From: Shewanella sp. c952
GTDB taxonomy: Bacteria > Pseudomonadota > Gammaproteobacteria > Enterobacterales > Shewanellaceae
Direction: 5' to 3'
Length of the DNA stretch: 37,225 nt
Assembly: GCF_019654975.1 (NCBI RefSeq)
Contig: NZ_BPEW01000041.1
Location: 1 to 37,225, forward strand
Shown: one piece after another, positions 6,929 to 14,286 of the stretch
Position numbering within the stretch: position 1 is the first letter of the stretch
How the letters are laid out: each line of letters starts with the position of its first letter
Notes under the pieces: model-generated
Database searches by the model: none
Told to the model about the DNA's origin: nothing
What the model saw: only the letters and a program-made list of their open reading frames with translations
Translations under genes and position numbers: made by a program

Positions 6929-7480
6929 ATGACTGAAGCAACTGAAGCTAAAAAAAGATGGTATGTAGTACAAGCGTTTTCAGGCTATGAAGGCCGCGTT
7001 TGTAAATCTTTGAATGAACATATCAAAATGCACAGCATGGAAGATTACTTCGGTGAGGTTTTAGTACCTACTGAGGAAGTTGTTGAAATGCGTGCGGGCC
7101 AACGTCGTAAGAGCGAACGCAAATTCTTCCCTGGCTATGTATTAGTCCAGATGGAGATGAATGACGAGAGCTGGCATTTAGTGAAAAGCATCCCTCGTGT
7201 GATGGGTTTCATTGGTGGCACATCAGATCGTCCAGCCCCTATTTCAGATAAAGAAGCTGATGCTATTCTTCAGCGTCTACAAGACACTACTGAGTCTCCA
7301 ACGCATCGCGTTATGTTTGAGCCAGGCGAAGTTGTTCGTGTTACTGACGGACCTTTTGCTGACTTTAACGGTACTGTTGAAGAAGTTGATTATGAGAAAA
7401 ACCGCGTTAAGGTTTCTGTCATGATCTTCGGTCGCTCAACACCAGTAGAACTTGATTTTAGTCAGATTGAAAAAAGCTGA
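6929..7480 (+). CDS. nusG: Transcription termination/antitermination factor NusG
   Basis: NusG binds RNA polymerase, reduces pausing, and links it to Rho or to the ribosome through S10. The 183 residues (E. coli 181) comprise the N-terminal domain, with RWYVVQAFSGYE at 10-21 and FFPGYVLVQM at 66-75, a linker around 120-130, and a C-terminal KOW domain at about 131-158 (FEPGEVVRVTDGPFADFNG). It shares a transcript with secE. Confidence 0.97.
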   Translation: MTEATEAKKRWYVVQAFSGYEGRVCKSLNEHIKMHSMEDYFGEVLVPTEEVVEMRAGQRRKSERKFFPGYVLVQMEMNDESWHLVKSIPRVMGFIGGTSDRPAPISDKEADAILQRLQDTTESPTHRVMFEPGEVVRVTDGPFADFNGTVEEVDYEKNRVKVSVMIFGRSTPVELDFSQIEKS

Positions 7481-7502
7481 TTAAATAAAGCGCAAATACT
7501 GA

Positions 7503-7531
7503 TTGGAAATGGGTGCGAATTTATATATAAT
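7503..7531 (+). promoter_or_regulatory. Promoter of rplK-rplA (P-L11)
   Basis: TTGGAA (7503-7508), a 17-nt spacer and TATAAT (7526-7531), with GC-rich sequence TCGCACCC after the -10 as in stringently controlled promoters. The predicted start is near 7538. The -10 lies within a long inverted repeat described separately. Confidence 0.7.
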
Positions 7532-7547
7532 TCGCACCCATATTTTT
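7510..7547 (+). terminator. 12-bp hairpin overlapping P-L11, possible nusG terminator
   Basis: TGGGTGCGAATT (7510-7521) is perfectly complementary to AATTCGCACCCA (7529-7540) around a 7-nt AT loop, with TATTTTT following. In transcripts coming from secE-nusG this would fold into a terminator-like hairpin, while transcripts that start at P-L11 would contain only the end of its right arm. Confidence 0.6.
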
Positions 7548-7606
7548 CGGGGAGCTTTTCAGCATAGTGTTGATGGCGTTTGAACCCAAACTTGAGGAAA
7601 TGTCTC
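7548..7606 (+). promoter_or_regulatory. rplK leader, probable L1 autoregulatory site
   Basis: The rplK mRNA leader contains GGGGAGC (7549-7555) and TGATGGC (7571-7577), resembling the conserved internal-loop sequences that ribosomal protein L1 recognises in 23S rRNA and in the E. coli rplK leader. In E. coli, free L1 binding here blocks translation of both L11 and L1. The pairing was judged by eye. Confidence 0.55.
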
Positions 7607-8035
7607 ATGGCAAAGAAAGTTGATGGTTACATCAAACTACAAGTAGCAGCCGGTGCTGCAAACCCGTCGCCACCAGTTGGCCCTGCATTGGGTCAGAAAG
7701 GTGTTAACATCATGGAATTCTGTAAAGCATTCAACGCTCGTACTGAAAAGTTCGACAAAGGTATGCCAATTCCTGTAGTTATCACTGTTTACACTGATCG
7801 CTCTTTCACTTTTGAAACTAAGACGCCACCTGCATCTTTCCTACTGCTAAAAGCAGCTGGTCTGAAGTCTGGTTCTGGCCGTCCTAACACTGACAAAGTG
7901 GGAACTATCAAGCGTAGCGCTGTCCAGGAAATTGCTGAGACTAAAGCCGCTGATATGACTGGTGCTGATATGGACGCTATGATGCGCTCTATTGAAGGTA
8001 CTGCGCGTTCAATGGGTTTGGTAGTAGAGGACTAA
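7607..8035 (+). CDS. rplK: 50S ribosomal protein L11
   Basis: L11 binds 23S rRNA at the GTPase-associated centre, where it supports factor-dependent GTP hydrolysis and RelA stringent signalling. The ATG at 7607 gives 142 residues, the same as E. coli, with MAKKVDGYIKLQV at the N-terminus and GAGGAAA at the ribosome binding site; an earlier in-frame codon would add nine non-family residues. The proline-rich PSPPVGPALGQKGVNI (20-35) is the flexible factor-binding region. It is followed 4 nt later by rplA. Confidence 0.97.
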   Translation: MAKKVDGYIKLQVAAGAANPSPPVGPALGQKGVNIMEFCKAFNARTEKFDKGMPIPVVITVYTDRSFTFETKTPPASFLLLKAAGLKSGSGRPNTDKVGTIKRSAVQEIAETKAADMTGADMDAMMRSIEGTARSMGLVVED

Positions 8036-8039
8036 TATA

Positions 8040-8741
8040 ATGGCAAAGCTAACTAAACGCGCTCGTTTGATCCGCGAAAAAGTTGAAGTGACTAAGAACT
8101 ACGACATCAATGAAGCCGTAGCACTACTAAAAGAACTAGCAACAGCTAAGTTCGTTGAAAGTGTTGACGTTGCTGTAAACCTTGGTGTTGATCCACGTAA
8201 ATCTGACCAAAACGTTCGTGGCGCAACAGTGCTACCACACGGTACTGGTCGTGAAGTACGTGTAGCTGTATTCACTCAAGGCGCTAACGCTGAAGCTGCT
8301 ACTGCAGCTGGTGCTGAGCTAGTCGGTATGGACGAGCTTGCTGCACAAGTTAAAGCTGGCGAAATGAACTTTGACGTAGTTATCGCATCTCCAGATGCTA
8401 TGCGCGTTGTTGGTCAGTTAGGTCAAATCTTAGGCCCACGTGGTCTAATGCCTAACCCTAAAACTGGTACAGTAACGCCAAACGTTGCTGAAGCAGTTAA
8501 GAACGCTAAAGCTGGTCAAGTTCGTTACCGTAACGACAAGAACGGCATCATCCACACTACTATCGGTAAAGTGGATTTTGAAACAGCTCAACTTAAAGAA
8601 AACTTAGAAGCTCTACTTGTTGCTCTTAAAAAAGCCAAGCCAGCTGCTGCTAAAGGTGTTTTCCTTAAGAAAGTAAGCATCTCTACCACTATGGGTGCAG
8701 GTGTTGCAGTTGACCAGAGTACTCTGGACGACGGTAAGTAA
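8040..8741 (+). CDS. rplA: 50S ribosomal protein L1
   Basis: L1 forms the mobile L1 stalk next to the E site and helps tRNA release. It also represses its own operon by binding the leader upstream of rplK. The 233 residues (E. coli 234) start MAKLTKRARLIREKV; the RNA-binding signature around ILGPRGLMPNPKTGTV is intact. It is the second gene of the L11 unit, and the next promoter, P-L10, starts immediately after the stop codon. Confidence 0.97.
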   Translation: MAKLTKRARLIREKVEVTKNYDINEAVALLKELATAKFVESVDVAVNLGVDPRKSDQNVRGATVLPHGTGREVRVAVFTQGANAEAATAAGAELVGMDELAAQVKAGEMNFDVVIASPDAMRVVGQLGQILGPRGLMPNPKTGTVTPNVAEAVKNAKAGQVRYRNDKNGIIHTTIGKVDFETAQLKENLEALLVALKKAKPAAAKGVFLKKVSISTTMGAGVAVDQSTLDDGK

Positions 8742-8742
8742 A

Positions 8743-8771
8743 TTTACAAAGCTCGCGCATTAGTCTATAAT
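8743..8771 (+). promoter_or_regulatory. Promoter of rplJ-rplL-rpoB-rpoC (P-L10)
   Basis: TTTACA (8743-8748), a 17-nt spacer and TATAAT (8766-8771), followed by a GCGCGC discriminator. It begins 2 nt after the rplA stop codon. The -10 lies in a 9-bp inverted repeat CGCGCATTA (8754-8762) / TAATGCGCG (8768-8776). It is the main promoter expected for L10, L7/L12 and the RNA polymerase beta subunits. Confidence 0.85.
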
Positions 8772-8778
8772 GCGCGCA

Positions 8779-9010
8779 CTTTGTAGGGTTGAGGTTATGA
8801 TTTAATCTTTTAGGTTAATGATTGGCCTCCGTCCAAGACCGTAGGTGTTGGTTCAAGTAACCATCTTAATTTCCTACGTAGACGGTGTCGGACCCCAGAT
8901 AGATTTTATTCTGCTGGATCTTTTCGCGCCGTAAGTCGCTAAACATCATTAGATGTTTAGCATGGTAATTGCTAGGGAATTTCCCTAGATAGAATCCAGG
9001 AGTAAAGCCA
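8779..9010 (+). promoter_or_regulatory. L10 mRNA leader (L10-L7/L12 binding)
   Basis: This 230-nt leader precedes rplJ. It contains the conserved L10-leader core around CCTACGTAGACGGTG (8873-8887), the site where in E. coli the L10-(L7/L12)4 complex binds and shuts down rplJ translation. Downstream are two clean hairpins: GCTAAACATC / GATGTTTAGC with loop ATTA (8938-8961), and a palindrome CTAGGGAA-T-TTCCCTAG (8972-8988), just before the rplJ ribosome binding site at about 8997-9002. Confidence 0.85.
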
Positions 9011-9508
9011 ATGGCATTAGGACTCGAAGACAAAAAAGCGATTGTTGCTGAAGTCGCCGAAGCTGCCAAAGGTGCTTTATCTGCAGTTGTTGCCGATTCA
9101 CGCGGTGTAACTGTAGGTGATATGACCGGTCTTCGTAAAGCAGCTCGTGAAGCTGGTGTATACGTTAAAGTTGTACGTAATACACTAGTAAAACGCGCTG
9201 TAGCTGGTACTGATTTTGAGTGCCTAAGCGATACGTTCACTGGTCCTACTTTGATTGCATTCTCTAATGAGCACCCAGGTGCAGCAGCGCGTCTTCTTAA
9301 AGATTTCGCGAAGTCACAAGAGAAGTTTGAAATCAAAGCAGCAGCCTTTGAAGGGGAATTAATCCCTGCAGATAATATTGATCGTTTAGCAAAACTACCA
9401 ACATACGAAGAAGCACTAGCACAGTTCATGATGACTCTAAAAGAAGCATCTGCTGGCAAGTTGGTTCGTACATTGGCCGCTCTACGCGATCAGAAAGAAG
9501 CTGCTTAA
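9011..9508 (+). CDS. rplJ: 50S ribosomal protein L10
   Basis: L10 is the base of the ribosomal stalk: its N-terminal domain binds 23S rRNA and its C-terminal helix carries L7/L12 dimers. The 165 residues are the same length as E. coli and start MALGLEDKKAIVAEVAE. CAGGAG lies about 8 nt upstream of the ATG. The alanine-rich C-terminal helix (from about 130) is the L7/L12-binding part. Expression is probably controlled by the leader described above. Confidence 0.97.
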   Translation: MALGLEDKKAIVAEVAEAAKGALSAVVADSRGVTVGDMTGLRKAAREAGVYVKVVRNTLVKRAVAGTDFECLSDTFTGPTLIAFSNEHPGAAARLLKDFAKSQEKFEIKAAAFEGELIPADNIDRLAKLPTYEEALAQFMMTLKEASAGKLVRTLAALRDQKEAA

Positions 9509-9564
9509 TAATTTTATTAGCCGCTTAATTAAATTGAATTCAGTACAATTAGGAATTTTTTGTT

Positions 9565-9930
9565 ATGTCTATCACTAAAGACCAAATCTTAGAAGCCCTT
9601 GCAGAAATGTCTGTAATGGAAGTTGTTGAACTAATCGAAGCAATGGAAGAGAAGTTCGGCGTATCTGCTGCAGCTGCAGTTGTTTCAGGTGGCGGCGACG
9701 CTGGCGCTGCTGAAGAGCAAACAGAATTCGACGTAATTCTTACTTCACACGGCGACAACAAAGTTGCAACTATTAAAGCACTTCGCGCTGCTACAGGTCT
9801 TGGCCTGAAAGAAGCTAAAGGTATGGCTGAATCTGCTCCAGTAGCAGTTAAAGAAGCTATCACTAAAGAAGAAGCTGAAGCACTAAAAACTGATCTTGAA
9901 GCAGCTGGTGCTGCAGTAGAGATCAAGTAA
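9565..9930 (+). CDS. rplL: 50S ribosomal protein L7/L12
   Basis: L7/L12 is the multicopy acidic stalk protein that recruits and stimulates translation GTPases. The 121 residues comprise an N-terminal dimerisation domain (about 1-32), a flexible Ala/Gly-rich hinge (SAAAAVVSGGGDAGAAEEQ, about 34-52) and a C-terminal domain with the factor-binding stretch KVATIKALRAATGLGLKEAK. The serine after the start Met is the site acetylated to L7 in E. coli. It follows rplJ by 56 nt. Confidence 0.97.
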   Translation: MSITKDQILEALAEMSVMEVVELIEAMEEKFGVSAAAAVVSGGGDAGAAEEQTEFDVILTSHGDNKVATIKALRAATGLGLKEAKGMAESAPVAVKEAITKEEAEALKTDLEAAGAAVEIK

Positions 9931-9970
9931 GTTATACTTTAACTTACTACCACCCGAGTAATCGGGCGGA

Positions 9971-10002
9971 GGCTGGCGGTTTTTTAACCGTCGGCCTTTT
10001 TT
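9971..10002 (+). terminator. Attenuator/terminator between rplL and rpoB
   Basis: GGCTGGCGGTT (9971-9981) pairs with AACCGTCGGCC (9986-9996), 11 bp including two G-U pairs, with loop TTTT and T6 after it. A smaller hairpin CCCGA / TCGGG (9953-9966) precedes it. In E. coli a partial attenuator in this gap reduces rpoBC transcription several-fold relative to rplJL; the position here is the same. Confidence 0.85.
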
Positions 10003-10170
10003 GCGCTGTAAGCGTAGGCGATTTTTTTTTCACCGTTTGTCGCCAGATTTTGCAGTTCCTAACAGAGATTACTGGTTGGGTTCTTGCTATCAACGGTGAT
10101 GGGCAAACGCGCTGTTTCAATCATGATGATTGTTTCAGTCTTGGTCACATCTCGCAATCAGAGGAAACCC

Positions 10171-13100
10171 ATGGTTTACTCCTATTCTGAAAAGAAGCGT
10201 ATTCGCAAAGACTTCGGTAAACGTCCACGAGTTTTGGACATCCCTTACCTATTGTCAATCCAGTTGGACTCTTTTAAGAAGTTCACCGATCAAGATCCTA
10301 CAGGTGAGCGTGGTTTTGAAGCCGCTTTCCGTAGCGTTTTTCCCATCAAGAGCTTTTCTGGTAATTCGGAGCTGCAATATGTCAGCTACAAACTAGGCGA
10401 GCCAGTTTTTGATGTGAAAGAGTGTCAAATCCGCGGTATTACATATTCTGCACCACTACGCGTTAAATTGCGTATGGTTCTTTATGACCGTGAAGCAGCA
10501 CCTGGCACTGTAAAAGACATTAAAGAACAAGAAGTTTATATGGGGGATATCCCTCTTATGACTGACAACGGTACCTTTGTAATTAATGGTACTGAGCGTG
10601 TTATCGTATCTCAGCTACACCGTAGCCCGGGCGTATTCTTCGATCATGACCGTGGTAAAACCCACTCTTCAGGTAAGGTGCTGTATAACGCACGTATTAT
10701 TCCTTACCGTGGTTCTTGGTTAGACTTTGAATTCGATCCTAAAGATGCATTGTTTGTTCGTATTGACCGCCGTCGTAAGCTGGCTGCATCGATCATTCTT
10801 CGCGCATTAGATTATTCGACTCAAGATATTCTTGACCTGTTCTTCGATCGCGTAAACTTTAAGATCAAGCAAGATTCATTAGTAATGGATCTCGTTGCTG
10901 ATCGTCTACGTGGCGAAACTGCAAGTTACGATATTAAAGATATTGATGGCACTGTTCTTGTTGAGAAAGGACGTCGTATCACTGCGCGTCATATTCGTCA
11001 GCTTGAAAAGACTAATACCACTGAGCTTGAAGTACCAGTTGAGTACATTGCAGGCAAGATTTCTGGTCAAGATTACATTGATCCAGATACCGGTGAAGTA
11101 TTGGTTTCTGCTAACGCAGAAATCGGCCTAGAAGATCTTGCGAAGCTTTCATTGGCAGGCATCAAAGAAGTAAGCACTCTGTATATCAACGAACTTGATA
11201 ACGGCGCTTACATTTCTGACACTCTACGTATTGATTCTACAACTAACCGCTTAGAAGCGCTTGTTGAAATCTACCGTATGATGCGTCCAGGCGAGCCACC
11301 AACCAAAGATGCTGCAGAAGCGTTATTTAATAACCTTTTCTTCAGCGAAGAACGCTACGATCTCTCTAAAGTTGGTCGTATGAAGTTCAACCGTCGTCTA
11401 AGTATTGATGACGACGAAGGTACGGGTATCCTTTCTAAAGAAGATATCGTTGCCGTGATGAAGAACATCATCGCCATCCGTAATGGTTTGGACGAAGTTG
11501 ATGATATCGATCACCTTGGTAACCGTCGTATCCGTAGTGTTGGTGAAATGGCTGAAAACCAGTTCCGTGTTGGTCTAGTTCGTGTAGAACGTGCCGTACG
11601 TGAGCGTTTAAGCCTAGGTGATCTGAATGAGCTAATGCCTCAGGACTTGATCAACGCTAAGCCAATTTCTGCTGCAGTTAAAGAATTCTTTGGCTCTTCA
11701 CAGCTTTCGCAATTCATGGATCAAAACAACCCGCTATCAGAAGTGACGCATAAGCGTCGTATTTCTGCGCTTGGCCCTGGTGGTTTGACTCGTGAACGTG
11801 CTGGTTTTGAGGTTCGAGATGTACACCCGACGCACTACGGTCGTCTATGTCCAATCGAAACTCCTGAAGGTCCAAACATTGGTTTGATCAACTCGTTGTC
11901 AACCTTTGCTCGTACTAACAACTATGGTTTCCTTGAAACACCTTACCGTAAGGTTATTGATGGTGTGGTTACTGATGAGGTCGATTACCTTTCAGCAATC
12001 GAAGAAGGTCGCTATGTTATTGCACAGGCTATCGTTGAGTTAGACGAAAACGGTCGCATGATGGATGAGCTTATTGCTTGTCGTCATAAAGGTGATTCTA
12101 CCTTTATGGGCGCAGCAGACATCCAATACATGGACGTTTCGCCACAACAGATTATTTCTGTAGCGGCATCGCTAATTCCGTTCCTAGAACACGATGATGC
12201 TAACCGTGCATTGATGGGTGCAAACATGCAACGTCAAGCCGTACCTACACTTAGGGCTGATAAGCCACTAGTTGGTACTGGTATTGAGCGTACTCTTGCT
12301 GTTGACTCAGGTGTTGTTGTTGCTGCGAAGCGTGGTGGTTACGTTGACTATGTTGACGCAAGCCGCATCGTAGTAAAAGTTGACGAAGCTGAGTTGACTC
12401 CAGGCGAAGCTGGTATCGATATTTACAACTTGACTAAATACACACGTTCTAACCAGAACACATGTATTAACCAGCGTCCTTGTTGTAGTGTTGGCGATCC
12501 AGTTGTCCGTGGTGACGTACTAGCCGATGGCCCATCTACCGATTTAGGTGATTTGGCTCTTGGTCAGAACATGCGTATCGCGTTCATGCCTTGGAACGGT
12601 TACAACTTTGAGGATTCAATCCTTATTTCTGAGCGTGTAGCTCAGGAAGACCGCTTCACGACTATCCACATTCAGGAGCTTTCTTGTATCGCTCGTGATA
12701 CTAAGTTGGGTAGCGAAGAGATCACTGCTGATATTCCAAACGTTGGTGAGTCTGCGCTTTCTAAGCTAGATGAATCAGGTATCGTTTATATCGGTGCAGA
12801 AGTTAAGGGTGGCGACATCCTAGTAGGTAAAGTGACACCTAAGGGTGAAACACAGCTTACTCCAGAGGAAAAGCTTCTCCGTGCAATCTTCGGCGAAAAA
12901 GCATCTGACGTTAAAGATAGCTCACTACGTGTACCTAACTCTGTTAAAGGTACTATCATCGACGTACAAGTATTTACTCGTGACGGCGTTGATAAAGATA
13001 AGCGTGCTGTTGAAATCGAAGAGATGCATATCGCTCAGGCGAAGAAGGATTTGACTGAAGAGTTCCAAATTCTTGAAGATGGTGTTCTTGGTCGTGCTCG

Positions 13101-14202
13101 CAACCTATTACTAGGTGCTGGTTTCGATGAAGCCCAACTTGATGCTATTCCACGTTCACAATTGTTGGTTCAAACCATCGATGATGAAGGTAAGCAAACT
13201 GAGCTAGAGCAATTAGCTGAGCAAGCGGAAGAGCTAAAAGCCGATTTCGATAAGAAGTTCGAAGTTAAGCGTCGTAAGATCACTCAAGGTGATGATTTAG
13301 CACCTGGCGTACTGAAGATTGTTAAGGTTTACCTTGCAGTTAAACGTACTATCCAGCCTGGTGATAAGATGGCGGGTCGTCATGGTAACAAGGGTGTAAT
13401 CTCTAAGATTTGTCCTGTTGAAGACATGCCTTATGATGAAAAAGGTAACCCAGTGGATATCGTATTGAACCCACTAGGTGTACCGTCACGTATGAACATC
13501 GGTCAGGTACTTGAAGTTCATATGGGTGCTGCAGCGAAAGGTATCGGTAATCGTATTACTGAGATGCTTGAAGAGCAGCGCGAATTGGCAGAACTTCGCG
13601 GCTACATCAAAGAAGTTTATGAGTTAGGTGACGAAGTGCAACAGCGCGTCGATATCGATTCATTCACTGATGATGAAGTCCTGCGTCTTGCTAAAAACCT
13701 TAAAGGCGGTGTACCAACAGCTACACCTGCGTTTGATGGTGCCAAAGAGAAAGAGATCAAGCAGATGCTTGCTCTTGCAGGCCTACCGACTTCAGGACAG
13801 CTAACGCTGTGTGATGGTCGTACTGGTAACGAATTTGAGCGTCAAGTAACCGTTGGTTACATGTACATGCTCAAGCTTAACCACTTGGTTGACGATAAGA
13901 TGCACGCCCGTTCTACCGGTTCGTACAGTCTTGTTACTCAGCAACCATTGGGTGGTAAAGCACAGTTCGGTGGTCAGCGTTTCGGTGAGATGGAAGTATG
14001 GGCACTTGAAGCTTACGGTGCAGCATATACCCTTCAGGAAATGCTAACCGTTAAGTCGGATGATGTGAACGGTCGTACTCAGATGTATAAGAACATCGTT
14101 GACGGTAACCATCAGATGCAACCAGGTATGCCTGAATCTTTCAACGTATTGTTGAAAGAGATCCGTTCACTCGGTATTAATATCGAGTTGGATCAAAAGT
14201 AA
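10171..14202 (+). CDS. rpoB: DNA-directed RNA polymerase subunit beta
   Basis: RpoB forms one half of the catalytic cleft of RNA polymerase. The ATG at 10171 has AGAGG about 10 nt upstream and begins MVYSYSEKKRIRKDFGKRPR as in E. coli; this gives 1343 residues (E. coli 1342). An in-frame start upstream would add 29 non-family residues. The rifampicin-pocket segment from G508 (GSSQLSQFMDQNNPLSE, then THKRRISALGPGGL) carries the sensitive-type residues, one position later than in E. coli numbering. The C-terminal GGKAQFGGQRFGEMEVWALE and the catalytic-region HGNKGVISK motif are intact. Confidence 0.98.
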   Translation: MVYSYSEKKRIRKDFGKRPRVLDIPYLLSIQLDSFKKFTDQDPTGERGFEAAFRSVFPIKSFSGNSELQYVSYKLGEPVFDVKECQIRGITYSAPLRVKLRMVLYDREAAPGTVKDIKEQEVYMGDIPLMTDNGTFVINGTERVIVSQLHRSPGVFFDHDRGKTHSSGKVLYNARIIPYRGSWLDFEFDPKDALFVRIDRRRKLAASIILRALDYSTQDILDLFFDRVNFKIKQDSLVMDLVADRLRGETASYDIKDIDGTVLVEKGRRITARHIRQLEKTNTTELEVPVEYIAGKISGQDYIDPDTGEVLVSANAEIGLEDLAKLSLAGIKEVSTLYINELDNGAYISDTLRIDSTTNRLEALVEIYRMMRPGEPPTKDAAEALFNNLFFSEERYDLSKVGRMKFNRRLSIDDDEGTGILSKEDIVAVMKNIIAIRNGLDEVDDIDHLGNRRIRSVGEMAENQFRVGLVRVERAVRERLSLGDLNELMPQDLINAKPISAAVKEFFGSSQLSQFMDQNNPLSEVTHKRRISALGPGGLTRERAGFEVRDVHPTHYGRLCPIETPEGPNIGLINSLSTFARTNNYGFLETPYRKVIDGVVTDEVDYLSAIEEGRYVIAQAIVELDENGRMMDELIACRHKGDSTFMGAADIQYMDVSPQQIISVAASLIPFLEHDDANRALMGANMQRQAVPTLRADKPLVGTGIERTLAVDSGVVVAAKRGGYVDYVDASRIVVKVDEAELTPGEAGIDIYNLTKYTRSNQNTCINQRPCCSVGDPVVRGDVLADGPSTDLGDLALGQNMRIAFMPWNGYNFEDSILISERVAQEDRFTTIHIQELSCIARDTKLGSEEITADIPNVGESALSKLDESGIVYIGAEVKGGDILVGKVTPKGETQLTPEEKLLRAIFGEKASDVKDSSLRVPNSVKGTIIDVQVFTRDGVDKDKRAVEIEEMHIAQAKKDLTEEFQILEDGVLGRARNLLLGAGFDEAQLDAIPRSQLLVQTIDDEGKQTELEQLAEQAEELKADFDKKFEVKRRKITQGDDLAPGVLKIVKVYLAVKRTIQPGDKMAGRHGNKGVISKICPVEDMPYDEKGNPVDIVLNPLGVPSRMNIGQVLEVHMGAAAKGIGNRITEMLEEQRELAELRGYIKEVYELGDEVQQRVDIDSFTDDEVLRLAKNLKGGVPTATPAFDGAKEKEIKQMLALAGLPTSGQLTLCDGRTGNEFERQVTVGYMYMLKLNHLVDDKMHARSTGSYSLVTQQPLGGKAQFGGQRFGEMEVWALEAYGAAYTLQEMLTVKSDDVNGRTQMYKNIVDGNHQMQPGMPESFNVLLKEIRSLGINIELDQK

Positions 14203-14235
14203 CACTTGGTTACTGCCTCTATTGGCAAAGAAATT

Positions 14236-14260
14236 GGTGCTCTGCATTGTGCAGGGCACC
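14236..14260 (+). other. Intercistronic hairpin between rpoB and rpoC
   Basis: GGTGCTCTGCA (14236-14246) pairs with TGCAGGGCACC (14250-14260), 11 bp with one G-T(U) pair and a 3-nt loop. No T run follows, so it is not a classical terminator. It may affect mRNA processing or stability, or sit upstream of the rpoC ribosome binding site without function. Confidence 0.6.
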
Positions 14261-14286
14261 CGGTTTAACTCCTTCAGGAGAGAAAC

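Noticed and set aside
8866..9459. A 197-codon frame on the - strand opposite rplJ and its leader
   Set aside because: It lies antisense to a clear rplJ and a structured leader; its Ser/Arg/Ala-rich composition is what the biased codons of a ribosomal gene give on the other strand.
9549..9926. A 125-codon frame on the - strand opposite rplL
   Set aside because: It is fully covered by rplL; it shows only low-complexity Ala/Ser composition and no own ribosome binding site was considered convincing.
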